Assembly: GCA_035079385.1 (NCBI GenBank)
Contig: JAVHKY010000028.1
Coordinates: forward strand, 7,316,001-7,380,000
DNA length: 64,000 bases
Direction of reading: 5' to 3'
From: Aspidiotus rigidus
Taxonomy: Eukaryota > Arthropoda > Insecta > Hemiptera > Diaspididae
The notes beneath the pieces are model-generated. The model was given only the letters and a program-made list of their open reading frames with translations, had not been told where the DNA came from and made no database searches. The translations under genes were made by a program, and so were the position numbers. Shown here piece after piece: positions 1 to 11,699 of the stretch; positions within the stretch are counted from its first letter, which is position 1, and the number at the start of each line of letters is the position of its first letter.

Positions 1-1330
1 TTCTTAAGACGCTCGATGACTACACGCGAGTATAAAAGCACACACCACGTATGCTTTTCATCTCTTACTATATAGAAATTTTCTCTTTATTCCCTCTCAA
101 CAAACCACAATAGAAAAACCAAAATACCAAAATTAACCGCGATATTTCAATGTACTGGACAAAAATGCCACACACGCTACGCCTTAACCTGAACGTGTAT
201 GTATACGAGGGTTGTCTACGTATTCGCCTTACGTACGGCACCCGCACCTCACAACGTCGATCTACGTAATATACACGTTAGGAAAATTAGCAAACGAATA
301 AAAAGTATACGGGCGAAAGTTAATTAATCAGCGAAAAACAAAATTGAACTTTTACCATAAGTTAAGGAGGTATGCTGCCGTCGCCTTCGCGGAGCGGGCT
401 TTCGTGAAAAAGGGGTTTCTGCGAAATATTTTCTTTCGCCAGCAGAGAAAATATAATCGGGCCCGTACATATAAGGTTCGAATTTTTCGACGACTCCTTT
501 GCCAAAGTATGACGGTGTAGATAGGCCTATACCGTATAGAACGTCTATATACCAGTCTATTCCTATATACGTATCAAAAGTTTTGGCGAAAAGTATAATA
601 ACAACAAAGTTGATCTTGTCTGATCCATCAACTGTTCGTTACAGTCGAGCGGATGGGTCGCGGGGCATTACCACGTATTTTAGTTTTTATCAAAATGATT
701 GATAGTGATTTAAATTACCGACCGGGTTATAACGCCCTGCGTTTTATTAATTAACTTGGCAAAAACTTGACGGTTTTATACCTACCTTCGTCAAGAACTT
801 TTACCGACGAATATCTGCTATTTCAACTTTACATTAATCAAAAACTTGCCACCATTTGGTTGAAAAAAGATTGGAAAAATAAAAAAATTATAACGCGTAA
901 AATTAAGAAAAAATAGGAAAAAAAACAAAAAAAATAGAAACAATACTAGAGTTTTCCAATAGCATCCACTGCTCCATGATTTTAATACTGAGAATTGAAA
1001 GTCGAAACCTTTCGAGTTCTACTCCATCGTATATAATTTAGAGATCAAATTTTTCCAAGTCCCCCTCTCGAGCCAAACTGTGGGTCGCAAAGTATTTTCA
1101 AGTGGGTCGCGAAGAAGGTACAGCTATTTCGTCCATCTTGATGTACTTGTAAAGATATGGGCGCATTCAGCGATCATAATATTTTACTATCGGGGGGTCG
1201 CGAGATTATCTTCAGTTTAAAGAGGATCGGGGTACAACATAGGATGCCGTTGCAAGTTTTGCAACGGCGAGCGGGGAACCTGCAAGACCTACCTATTTAT
1301 TATTTTTTATCAAAAATTTTTTTTTTTTAA
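1..1330. other. AT-rich non-coding DNA
   Basis: No gene is supported here. The only open frame (499-702, 67 codons) shows no motif and no codon character. Positions 1021-1080 hold an old fragment of the CTCGAG/TATATGATAG repeat family seen again at 53.5 kb (the block that reads ttttccaagtccccctctcgag). Positions 890-950 are A-rich low complexity. Confidence 0.5.
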
Positions 1331-1495
1331 AATAATTATATGAGTCGCGCTCAGCGAAACCATGTACTAAGTCGGAAAAAAAATCCGATTTTTGGTGAAA
1401 TTTTCAGAAGAGGTCTTCTGCTTTCGAATAAAAAAAAATCAGAATTTTTTTTTCCGACTTAGTACATGGTTTTGCTGAGCGCGACTCATATTATA
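1331..1495. repeat. Foldback (hairpin) element
   Basis: Two arms of about 45 bp face each other. The left arm starts at 1340 (ATGAGTCGCGCTCAGCGAAA) and runs through CATGTACTAAGTCGGAAAAA. The right arm is its near-exact complement, ending at 1489 (GCTGAGCGCGACTCAT). Only about 60 bp separate the arms, so the whole unit folds into one long hairpin. The complementarity continues weakly into the flanking ATAATTATA/TATTATA. No coding capacity is present. This is a foldback MITE or a recent palindromic duplication, and its right end abuts the mitochondrial insert. Confidence 0.8.
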
Positions 1496-2690
1496 GAAAT
1501 TTTTAATTTAATAATTTTATCAATAATAATTTTTTGAAAATAAATTAAAATAAATTCATTATTAACAAATAAATAATTATTAATTGATTTACAATTATAA
1601 TATAAGGTTCTTGAGATGGGTTTTAAACCAATATAAGAAATTAAAATTATTAATATAATTAGAATATAAATAAAAATGTTCCCATTTGATTTAAATTTAT
1701 TATTAAAAATTGTTGATTTATTTAAATTTGGTTAAAAAAGAAAAATAATAGTAATTGATTTTAATGTTATAAATAATCCTAATAATTTATTATTAATTGA
1801 ACGTAAAATTGAATAAAAAAATAAGAAATATCATTCTGGTTCAATATGGTTAGGAGTTTTAAGTATTATCATTTTTAATTAAAATTATCTGGATCATTTA
1901 TTTTTAATGGTAAAATATTATATTAATTACTGGGAAAATATTTATAAAAATACTAGTAATATTAATATATCCTAAAAAATAAATAAAGGATTTAAATTTA
2001 TTTGATCAATATTATTATTCAAGTCTAAAGGATTAGACCATTTATTAATATGTAAAATAATTAAATGAATAAATTAATGATAATATTAAAATTATGATTG
2101 CTGAAATAAAATGAATTGAAGAAATCGAATAATTAAAATATTATTAATAAATCGATTACCTCAAATTAAATATATTAAATTATTTCCAATTAATGGGATA
2201 ACAGCAATAAAATTAATATGAACTATTCTTGCTCAATAAGATATTTGTTTTCAAACAAAGGAAAGAAATTATTATTAATAAAATTATTATAAATAAACCA
2301 GAATATCATATTTTAGTATTTATAAAATTTTTATAAACTAATCTTCATAATATATGTAAAAATATTAAAATAAAAATTATTGATGTTAAATTTCTATGGA
2401 AAAAACGAAATATTCAACCATAATTTAAATTATAAAAAATTATACATGAATATTAATAAATAATATATCGATTGAATATGAAAAATAATTTATCGAAATG
2501 AAAAATCCAATAAAAACTCGAATTGATATAATTATTATAATTAATGATCCAATATTTTGTATAATATTTAAATTTGTAGGTGTTTTAATTGAAAATATTT
2601 TTATAAAATTTTTTTAATCTAATTTTTGAATTAAAATTTATATTTAACATATAAATTAATATTAATAATAAGATTAATATAATGATAAAT
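1496..2690 (-). pseudogene. Nuclear copy of mitochondrial cytochrome b (numt)
   Basis: Read on the minus strand with the invertebrate mitochondrial code, this very AT-rich block follows cytochrome b from N- to C-terminus. The start near 2620 leads to TPTNLNIIQNIGSL-like and NYGWIFR-like segments. A TKIWYSGL-like block and a GNRFINN...FISAIIIL region follow. Near 1820-1855 is TPNHIEPEWYFLF, where the W is encoded by TGA. A YIGLKPIS segment lies near 1590-1640. Several frameshifts and stops break the reading, so it is not functional. Cytochrome b is the haem-binding core subunit of respiratory complex III; here it is a dead transferred copy. The remaining ~70 bp at the N-terminal side could be upstream mitochondrial sequence. 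The insert covers nearly the whole gene and ends at the foldback element. Confidence 0.87.
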
Positions 2691-3404
2691 TTTTAAAAAA
2701 ATAGTTTTGACCCTTGAATGAGCCTAATATGCAACACCATAAGACTCAAAACGCCCTTTCAAGGTACTTCATAAAACAGGTTTTCTGCGTCCTCTTGTCC
2801 CTCTTATTGTATTACCCTCGAGAGTAGAAATTTTTCCGTCTTCCCCCCCCCCCCCTGTCATATATGCCTCAAGACACGAAATTTCTTCAAGTCATTTTCC
2901 TATCATATATAGCTTGAAGGTTGAAATTTTCCCATATTCCTCTCCTGTCGTATGTAGCTCGAGAGTCTAAAGAATCGGAAAGGAAAAGATAGAGCGGTGT
3001 GCGCTAATTGGAAGAGGAATGTCCATTGCGGAATAATTTGAGATGGTCTCAGTGTAGGAAATATCGAGTCGTGGACTTTCTGTTTCAAATATTTCCGGGG
3101 TCGTTCTCGAAAACTGGATCTCGTTCTAACGTACTAAAAAATTTGAGTCAATTTTCAATCCTTAGAAACTGAGATTTGACAGCTTTTTAGAATTCAGGGT
3201 CCCCTGAACCTGAAATTCCAGCCGCTACAACTAGTTTACTGGACGCGCTCTCACTTGCCTCAGTAGCCAAGTATAAGAAGATGAAGCTTCCCTATTTAGG
3301 CAGATTTTCAAGCATATACTCAGCAGGGCTCTCCTTTCTCTCTGATTAAAGTTCTTAGCAAATTCCTCGTCAACCTTAAGAATGGTACTCGTATTTATCA
3401 GAGA
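2691..3404. repeat. Fragment of the CTCGAG/TATATGATAG TIR repeat family, otherwise non-coding
   Basis: Positions 2768-2790 carry the terminal motif CATAAAACAGGTTTTCTGCG. Inverted internal units of the same family follow (cctatcatatatagcttgaagg near 2901 and cctgtcgtatgtagctcgagag near 2947), with a C homopolymer at about 2846-2858. Nothing in 3000-3404 is recognisable. Confidence 0.55.
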
Positions 3405-3520
3405 CTGGTTTCCGTCGGTTGAAGTATAATGATTACCACAGCGTCTGCATCAGTGAGACCGACGGAAAATTGACCACAAGGGTCGTAGAGCACGTCGATG
3501 CTGAGGCGTCTACGACCTTT
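3405..3520. other. Two adjacent perfect hairpins
   Basis: The first stem is TTTCCGTCGGT (3409-3419) pairing with ACCGACGGAAA (3458-3468), 11 bp perfect with a 38-nt loop. The second is GGTCGTAGA (3481-3489) pairing with TCTACGACC (3509-3517), 9 bp perfect with a 19-nt loop that contains a small GCA/TGC stem. They are 12 bp apart. I see no promoter or flanking gene that would define an RNA product. Confidence 0.6.
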
Positions 3521-5301
3521 GGCTGTCCACCTTATACAAAACGACCATCTGCATTGAAGAGGATCTGAAGAGCACTGAATGCATTGGGAAACAGTTATAT
3601 GAGGAATGAGGGGTAAAGTGGATGGAGGGTTGAGATGAACTCACTAGATGTAAAATCTCGAGTACTTCACATTCAATCATATATTTTCTTCTGTGTACCA
3701 CCAATAGTTTCCGATATGAATAAAGTTATTTGTGCCATAGAGATTGCCTCAAAAGACTTTTTGGTAGTTAGTGAAAATGTAGAAGAGCTTCCACGGTTCA
3801 TCGAGCACTTTTCTTTCGAAATTTTTCTCAAAAAACTCATGGCAGAGAAGATACACGCGATTTCAAAAACGGGGGTCGGTTCTTGCGAAGATGAAGGCTA
3901 GAACAAAAGGCATTTGGGATTCAGCCACATGTCGATGCCCCGGATTTGAAAATTCGACTAGGCTAGACTATAAATTCTATACGTTTCAACATTCAGCTGC
4001 AAGCAAAGAGAATTTTTTATAATTGCATTTTAACAATCTAATTGTACGTTACCAATTACAAAATGTAGACTATCAATTGTACATAGAAATTCTAGACTTT
4101 GGAATGACGTCGATGAACATTTTTTTTTATCTCTTTCTTATATGTACTCTAATTTGTTCAAATTAGAGGCTACCTGTGGCACGCCTGACTCTCCCTTTTA
4201 ATATGTTGTAACCTTACGCACCAACGACGAGGATGAGAACGAAAATTCATTTAAACTGAGCGCCGGGTTACAGTTTTGTTGGGTGAGTTCGCATATACAT
4301 ATAAATAGTAATTTGTAATAAAGTGGAAAGATAATAATTCGCAGCTATATGGACGCGCGAAAGAGGTCACTCGCTATTTTACGCTTTTATTACAAACCGA
4401 GAGCCATCTTTGCGGAGAAAAATTATTACGATTTTTATTTCAAAACAATACGGCGCACACCGATGTATTTGATGTACATATGATGAACAGTCTATGTGTA
4501 GTACATAATATACGGACTGGCCACAATTATAATTTCTAATTTTACAATCGAATGTTCTTTGATAGAAATGCGCATACGGTATGACCGTACTAATATTACA
4601 AAATTGTAGAAAAAAGAAGAAAAAAAAAAAGAAGGCCGAACGAAAATAAAATACCTTAGGAATATGGATGCGGCCTTTCCGTCGCGGCTACAGGTAATGA
4701 CTGCGTATATAAATTAATGTACGTATATCAGAATAGAGCAAAACGTTTCAAGAGTTTCGGCTCAGAACGATACGTCAGGATACGGTAGCGAATTTAGAGC
4801 ATCGTGATTATGATTTTAATGTATTTTTCGTAATTGAGGATGGATGAGCTGGTTAGGCTTTGTAAATTCAATTAATTCAACCGTTCTCGAAATAATGATC
4901 GCGATTTTCTAAACGACGACGTTAACCCTCGATTACGAATGTTTGAATTCAGTGTATTTCGAGCTGAAGAGGTGAGAGCTTCTATCGCCGCGAGTTTCTA
5001 CTTTGATTTTCCAATGAGTCTCCAAATTGAAAAGGAGAGTACAAGTCATTGAGTCGACTCCGTCAATCACCGTGTATGGAAACACAGTTACGACGTACGA
5101 CTCCAAAGATGAGCTTAGATTCTGGAGCTTTGGGTCTTACAAAAGCCCAAGCTAGATTAAGAAATGCGCGGGCTAGATAAGATAGGTGAACTATGTCAAC
5201 TTGGTCCTAGTATATCATAATCTATACCAGGTGACGTCATGGTGCAGGCCCTTCATGCATCATTCAGAGGTCTTCATCTATTGATATAAATTAAAGCATG
5301 T
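3521..5301. other. Non-coding, nothing recognised
   Basis: The 88-codon open frame 3635-3901 (+) has a fairly balanced composition, but I recognise no domain and no convincing splice sites, so it is not called as a gene. The rest is AT-rich with A-runs (4618-4631). Confidence 0.4.
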
Positions 5302-6550
5302 ATGGAGGACCGCGATCTATCGAGGATATGTTTTGTTGAGCTTGTAGCGATAGAAACATTGGAACAGGTAGCCTACGATCAATTTCTTATCTCATACTTA
5401 AGGTTACCGATAAAGTTTGTGGTACACATACAATCACTTGTTACTTGCTCATGGAAGACTCTATCTCAACGTGTACGAGTGTTTTCCTTTTGTCCAAGCC
5501 TATTCGTTATGAGTGGCGATGACAGGATCTCTCTAAGAATGCGTCCAGTAGGTACTCAAGCTTCCAAACAATAAGACCCGACTCACGTGGCACTAACGCT
5601 TCGCTTCTTGGAGGAGAGACATTTGGCAACCTGGTCACACGACTACTCGCAGGTCAAGCACGCACTACAAAAGCTTAATACAAGCAAACCTGCAGCTAAT
5701 CAAATATCATACAACTCCCGGTAGAACAACGTATCAATTCCCAGTTGAGCATTCTTACAATTAATTATCCAAGCATACACTACCGAAGATGCCCTGTGGG
5801 TTAGGGTCAAACATAAAACTGCGTTTACTAAACGTTGTAAAACCCTCACGTTACGATGAAGTAAGCATTGAATTTACCTGGAGTCATGGTCTGATGTGGC
5901 GTGTCTGTCCATAATTGGTTTATGATGGCAACGCTACTCACAGTCGAACTTTGATTTCTTGGCCTAGATCCGCGCAGTACTCGAGAATGATCCCAGATTT
6001 GATGACACAGGGAGCTCAACAGGATGTAGCTTCGACTCATTATGCACCTCTTGTTCGTGAATTTTGTGATGATGACTTTTCAATATGGACCAGGCGACGT
6101 TGAGCTATTGAGTAGCCAGCAAGCTCTTCAGACCTGATCTATTGCGATTTCGGCACATGTGGTCGCCCCTCGTCCAAGTACACTCGATGAACTTAGGCAA
6201 ATTACCAGTGAACAAAAGTCAATATCATTAATGAAGACCATGGGTGCATATCTCGGCTTCTCAACAACGTCTGATGTTAATAAAAGAAGAGGGCAGTCAA
6301 TATATCGAATATATCTTTATATATATATATATTTTTTTTCACACCTGTATACTTGCAAAGTGACTTTTGCGCCACTCCATTGGAACACTACTTCCTTAGC
6401 CCCACGCACGTGGTCAACGCGTCTAACAGAAGTACTAAAACTACTCTTACTGACCGTGCTCCCACAACGTCATTGGCCCAACTAACCGGAATTATACTCG
6501 ATACGGCACTCACCATTCCGGAGATTCCACAAATATTCAATTATTAACCG
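5302..6550 (+). pseudogene. Unidentified broken protein-coding remnant
   Basis: Several plus-strand reading frames follow one another in a way that suggests one decayed ORF of roughly 400 codons. The frame that starts at 5302 meets a stop at 5572-5574 and then continues in the same frame to about 5720 (RFLEERHLATWSHDYSQVKH near 5605) with further stops. Reading moves to the next frame at 5915-6103 (segment DDDFSIWTRRR) and then to a third frame through about 6300 (segment VVAPRPSTLDELRQITSEQK, with an upstream stop near 6140). A last open stretch lies at 6353-6547. An AT microsatellite (6318-6333) interrupts it. Composition is more protein-like than the surroundings. I do not recognise the family; a transposon ORF or an old viral insertion is possible. 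Not functional as it stands. Confidence 0.4.
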
Positions 6551-7017
6551 ATAATCTTGGATTCCACCAGTCACTAAATACAAACCGTCTCAGGTTTAGA
6601 ATCACCAGCACCTAACGTAACTTCAGAAGTTATATATTTTATTACTTAATAGTCCATTCGATGGCGTCACAGGGCGTCCTTAGAGGGACTTTTGGCTAAG
6701 TTGCAGGGTGGTTTTGATCTACTTCAAGGACTTGGAATAATTTTGAGCTCAGAAATGAGCTAGATTGAGAGGAAATCGACGATGTAAAAGACTGAGGTGA
6801 GCTACATTCTGTTCATATTACGGACGGGCAAAAAAAAAAACGAAGAGAGTGGTACATTTTCGAACTCTTTCTCAGGAATACTTTCCTTGGCTCCTTCCTT
6901 AGCCTAAACAGACAATATAGACATGCAGCTGAAAGAAAGCAGCTGAAGGAGAGTATGACATCATCAAGAAGAACATAAACTTTTTCGTAATCTTTGATAA
7001 GAATAAGGTTCTTCTTT
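6551..7017. other. Non-coding, nothing recognised
   Basis: No ORF, repeat or RNA gene is supported in this stretch. Confidence 0.4.
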
Positions 7018-7201
7018 TATACCACATTGCATACTCGTTTGCCTGATTCTTATGAAAATGGTACTTGCTTTACATTGGTCTTGTTGTGGCAAGGGAATAG
7101 GTGTGCTATTATTGCATATTCAATTCCTCTGCATTTAAGACCAATATGAAGCAAGTACCTTTTCGATAAGATACAGGCAAACGAGTATGCAATATGGTAT
7201 A
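7018..7201. mobile_element. Foldback MITE, copy 1
   Basis: About 184 bp, almost entirely one inverted repeat. The left arm begins TATACCACATTGCATACTCG and goes through GTACTTGCTTTACATTGGTC (ending near 7080). The right arm reads agaccaatatgaagcaagtac and ends GCATAT-like GCAATATGGTATA at 7201. It has no coding capacity. A second copy with the same arms lies at 32356-32534, showing that this is a dispersed family. A TA target duplication is possible but cannot be told from the arm end. Confidence 0.85.
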
Positions 7202-10200
7202 GGCGGCGAATCCTATCAAGAGCCTCCAAAACTTTTTACTTTCTTCACACCTCCCTCGGCACTTTTTACAATATGTAATATCAAATCGTTACACTGCTAA
7301 AAATGGCTAAGGAAAGAACAAAATTTGATTTATTTAGGATTCTATGTATGGCAACAATCATTCTTATCTCACGAGGTTCATTCTTTACTTTAAATAGACT
7401 CATCTCGATAATCATTTTATATTTAAATTTAAAAATACACATGCGGTCGATTAATTCCTGCAGCCATTCCTGGAGATTAGTTAAAATCCGATTGACATTT
7501 TCTCATTCGCCGCAAGACTAAAGATTCCGTAGTGCAATCGTACATCTCGTGTAATAAGAAGGCGAGCCTCTTCGAATCATTAACCGATGAAAAAAACAGG
7601 TGTAAACGTCAATAAGCGCTACCAGCAATGTTGTGATCGGTGATTACAATCGTGACACTAACCTCTGCCTTTCACCCTTTAAATCGATAGCGGCGGTTTA
7701 GCGGCTAACACAATTTGAACTCGCGGCCGGCGTTAAACTCTAATTGATGCAATAACGAACTCCAGCTGAATTTCTGTCCGACATTTGTTGCCACACATCG
7801 TCGATGATTCTCTTTACACCTGCTTCACTCGTTCTGAATCTATCAAATTGATATCTACGTTAGACGATGAAGGACGGGTCCATTTCCAAATTTTCAGAGG
7901 ACGACCTTGCTCCGTGTCACCAATTCAGTAGCTAGAACCAGAGTCAGTCGTACATAGACAACAACTTATGCGCTGGAATCCTGGGGAGCTCTTTGTGAGC
8001 AGTTCGAGCCACCGAATGAGGCGGGCCGTATGAACGTCAAGTGAAACATCGCTCAGTTAGGTAACACGGTGAATTGCGACCTCATACACCTCGTGAGCCG
8101 TCCAATTTCTCGGACTAGCTTCTATTCAAATGACTAACTATGAATTATTCGTTTACGATATGAAAAAAAAAAAGACATACGATTTATTCGCCAGTCCAAT
8201 GCTCTGACAAAATTGTTCACATCTCATTTCCAAATACATATATCAGTTATTATAATCACGACATTGTCGCCATACCTAGGTTACGAGCCTATAGATAGGG
8301 AAAACGGCGTCACCGCATCTTTGATCCGACGTTAATTAATTACTTATAACTTGGTTTTAATATCAATAACGTATCGCGTATCTATAGCTCTGAAATAACT
8401 CGTATAGGTACGCGCTTACTGTATATATTTATATCGGTATTCTTATTTTTCCTAACTTAATAATATATTTTGCAATTCGTTCGAGTATATTCATTTTTTG
8501 GCTACGGCGATGTTGTTCCAAGTTATTAATTTGATGTAAAAATCAAATTAAATAGATACGCTAGAAGACTGTCGGAATTCATCGAATATAATTCGGTGGA
8601 GCCTGCTCCACTCAGCGGGGTTCGCCCGACTGCAGTACAAGCACACATGCACATGTTTCCGTTCCTATCAATACGTGTATACTTTTAAATGACATCTGTG
8701 ACGAGTAGTGCTCGTTTTTTTTTTCTTCTTTCGTTTCGCTGAATTCGATATTAATATGATATTACCAATAGGTTAATAATAATAGCATCGGAGCGTTTCC
8801 AATAATTCTTGAACCTTTTCTTTTTCTTTTTTTACTTTTCCTCTCTGTCTCCCTCGAACGCGAGCATCCGTCTACACCGAAAATTAAATAGAAAAAAATC
8901 AACTCGGATCACTTTCTGGATACATAATGAAAAAAAAAGGAAAAAAATATAGAATTCGTTTGCTTCGGAAATATTTAAAAAATGAATTTGTATTAGAGAA
9001 GCGTATCGTTCAACGGCGTTTGTGTTGGAATTATACAATTCCAGATTAGACGTATTGTTTATTGGATAATTCCAATAATCAAAATTCAACCTTAGTTATA
9101 GAAGCAACATCAGGATATGTTAGAGGAAACTATTGCTTGAGATTTTTTTCATTATGTTTTCATATTAGAGACGTAAAGACTTGATTAGTCTTTGAACTTC
9201 CTTCACCTCTTTTTTTCAATCGTATAAATAATGAATTTCAATCTTGAGCTCAAAATAATAATATTCTCCATTTTCCCGCAGAAATATCAAAATAAGTGGT
9301 TAAGGCTTTGAATATTATACTGCAAATACTATTTTTCACATTACAAACTCAGACTATTGCCCAGTACACAACTGTTGCCTCACTAGTTTTTGAGTTTTAT
9401 AAGCAACATCTTTTGCTTGTAGACATTTTTTGAAGAGGATGTTGTAGGCTATACAGATTTACATCGATGCAGATGACAACAAGGTGTCATGAATGAGGGA
9501 AGGAAGGGAAAAGAAAATTTCAAAATTGAATGCATCATTGAAAATTAATGGTGAATATTAAACTGTACAAGAAAGAAAAAGTGTTCGAACGTACGGAAAA
9601 ATTATACAAAATAACGAAATAACGAGTTGTAATGTACAGTACAAAAAATTTTCAGTTTCTTCAGAAAAAGAAAGACAAAAAAAAACACAAGAACTTTTTC
9701 GTGTGTTCTCACAAAAAAAGGAAAAAAAGCTAAATTTCTCAGTACTCGGGTCTTTCGCATCTTCAAAATTAAAATTTCAATCATTTTTTTTTTCTCTTTT
9801 TGTTTGTCGGTAAATACAGGGAATAGTTTTAATATAATATTATTATCTGTGAATTCAATCTACTGAAAAACCAGAACTTAAAGGATAGGATTTTTTATCT
9901 CCTGTCAAGATCCGGAACCCACATCTTTTATATTACAATCTAGTGCTCGAACAATTCAGCTTTTTCTGTTTGTCACGATCTAGAACTAAAAAGATTCGCA
10001 TCTTCTTAATTGTTCTAGTCAGATCTGGAACCCAATTTTTAGTTTTTCAATTTAAATCATAATCATATTCGCATGCTTTCTTTTGTATGCATTAATTTTT
10101 TGGCCATAAGTTTTAATTTTTCACAATTCATTTCTTTTTTCGTTCGACGCACTTTTTTTAATGCGTTTATGTATCATTTTCAATGTTCACTTTTTTTTCT

Positions 10201-10541
10201 TTATTTTGTGAAATTATTCTCAATCGCTGAAGGTATACTTTTTTTTCATGACTTCTGGCTTCTTATTTCCTACAAAAAAATCCCACCCAAAGTTAAAGAA
10301 TAGAGCAAGTGATTCGAGACTCCAAGGGTGATTAGGACAAGTGTTTAAAAATAAATTAGCGCTTTCAAAAATTTGAAAAGAGTCGTCAAAATGTGAAAAT
10401 ATTTTCTAGAGCAGACATTTTAAAGAGACTTATGATGTACAAGGATATGAACTTGAAATAGGGTAGATGGAAGATCTTGATCTTGGGCGGAGGGGAAGAT
10501 GAAATCCAATAAAGGTTTCTTGTTATACAGAAAGATCTTAC
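7202..10541. other. Non-coding AT-rich DNA
   Basis: Only short open frames rich in Phe, Lys and Ile occur here (for example 10073-10303 and 9602-9784), as expected by chance from T-runs and A-runs. No domain, repeat family or RNA gene is recognised. Confidence 0.45.
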
Positions 10542-10692
10542 TTCGGTTGGAGTGGCAAGTGTATCATTGTTTGTTTCATTCATTGTAAAATTCACCACAT
10601 CATTTTTCATTACATCATTAATTGCATCATTGGTTGTATCAGTGATCGTATCTGACTCCACAATCATTGGTACATCACCAACTGTGGATGAC
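10542..10692 (-). CDS. Candidate exon downstream of a C2H2 zinc-finger exon
   Basis: The minus strand shows an acceptor TTTTCAG at 10693-10699 and a donor GTAAGAT directly after 10542. Between them lie 151 bases that begin in phase 2 and stay open (SSTVGDVPMIVESDT followed by a Thr/Asn/Asp-rich run ending ATPTE). The upstream candidate exon at 10939-11066 ends in phase 2, and joining the two preserves the frame (GG + G gives a glycine codon). The segment is acidic and polar and looks like a disordered linker of a nuclear protein. No domain is recognised in this exon itself. The call depends on the exon pairing, and transcript evidence would settle it. The ORF carries on into the presumed intron, so a retained-intron end is also possible. 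Confidence 0.45.
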
Positions 10693-10938
10693 CTGAAAAT
10701 ATTAGCCAATAACAGTTCTATCAATGAAAGTAAAAAGAATTGATGTACATACTAATAAAACAACTATACAAAACACTAAAAGTAGCATTGATTTCAGCAT
10801 TTAAAATTACGCACAGATCAGCGTGTCAAATACGCAGCAAATGACTTTATTCAGTAGTAATCAAAGAATTGATATACCTACTTCTAAGAATGTAAAAAAT
10901 ATTAGAATAAAATCTATAATTTTAGTAATGGAACATAC

Positions 10939-11066
10939 CCACTATAATTGCATTTAGTGAAGTCCAATCTATGAATTTTCAAATGTCTTTTCAAGTTTGC
11001 CTTCACAGAAAAGTTCCTATCACAATGATGACACTCGTAGCCAACGGAGATTATTTTAATTACCAA
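10939..11066 (-). CDS. Candidate C2H2 zinc-finger exon
   Basis: Minus-strand translation gives a textbook C2H2 finger: YECHHCDRNFSVKANLKRHL followed by KIHRLDF. Cys-X2-Cys, the Phe and Leu core positions and His-X3-His are all present. A donor GTATGTTCC follows the exon after AGTGG, and a plausible acceptor TGATCAG precedes it (11067-11073), giving a 128-bp exon that starts in phase 0 and ends in phase 2. The phase matches the exon at 10542-10692. C2H2 fingers bind DNA or RNA, so the gene is probably a nuclear regulator. Only one finger is visible; other fingers would lie in further exons upstream, towards higher coordinates, but none was found. It is too short to appear as a long ORF and was found by reading the strand. 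Confidence 0.6.
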
Positions 11067-11699
11067 CTGATCATAAATTAAGCCTTATATGTACAATTAT
11101 ATTACTACTGTGTAAAGTTTTTGTCTATTAGGTGGGGAGCTGCAGTGGGGTGGTAATTGCAGTTGACTGTAAGGTGTTGCGAATATCACACAAAGAAGAA
11201 TGTTTGATAACCAGCGTGGCGGGAGGAAGGTAGTAGTCACTATAGATAGCATTAGGTTGTGACCAAGAAGTACGTCTAATTGCCTGAACGTATTGAACAC
11301 GCGGAGACCGCAAACTAATGACATAGTGATCGCCAACGCACTATGTAGTGTGTGACACCCAAAGAAGAAGAAGAAGAAGTGGCTCCTTCATCGCGTTTCT
11401 GGTCCATATTATGTATAGTCAAAGGGTGAAAGTAACAAAAATAACGCTGGAGAACCCGGGAATGTATTGAAAACCTCGCCTCAAATGAATGATAGCCCGT
11501 AGAAAATTAAGCAAGCCACAGGCGTCAGAGATAAACGTGGTAAGATGGATACTCTGGCAGTTGAATTTCTTGGGGACTGAGCAATCAGTATTGATGTCAA
11601 TGTCATTACAAACAACAAGGTGTTTCATGACAGCAATCACTTCCCCAACCTAAAGAGGGATACTCCAAAGATTGAACTTGAGTTGCAGATACCGCACAA
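11067..11699. other. Non-coding, nothing recognised
   Basis: Open frames on the minus strand (11097-11336 and 11419-11640) show no motif. A short (GAA)n run sits at 11361-11380. The region may be intron of the zinc-finger candidate. Confidence 0.35.

Noticed and set aside
10073..10303. Phe-rich ORF resembling a membrane protein
   Set aside because: Hydrophobicity arises from T-runs; there is no start context or homologous pattern.
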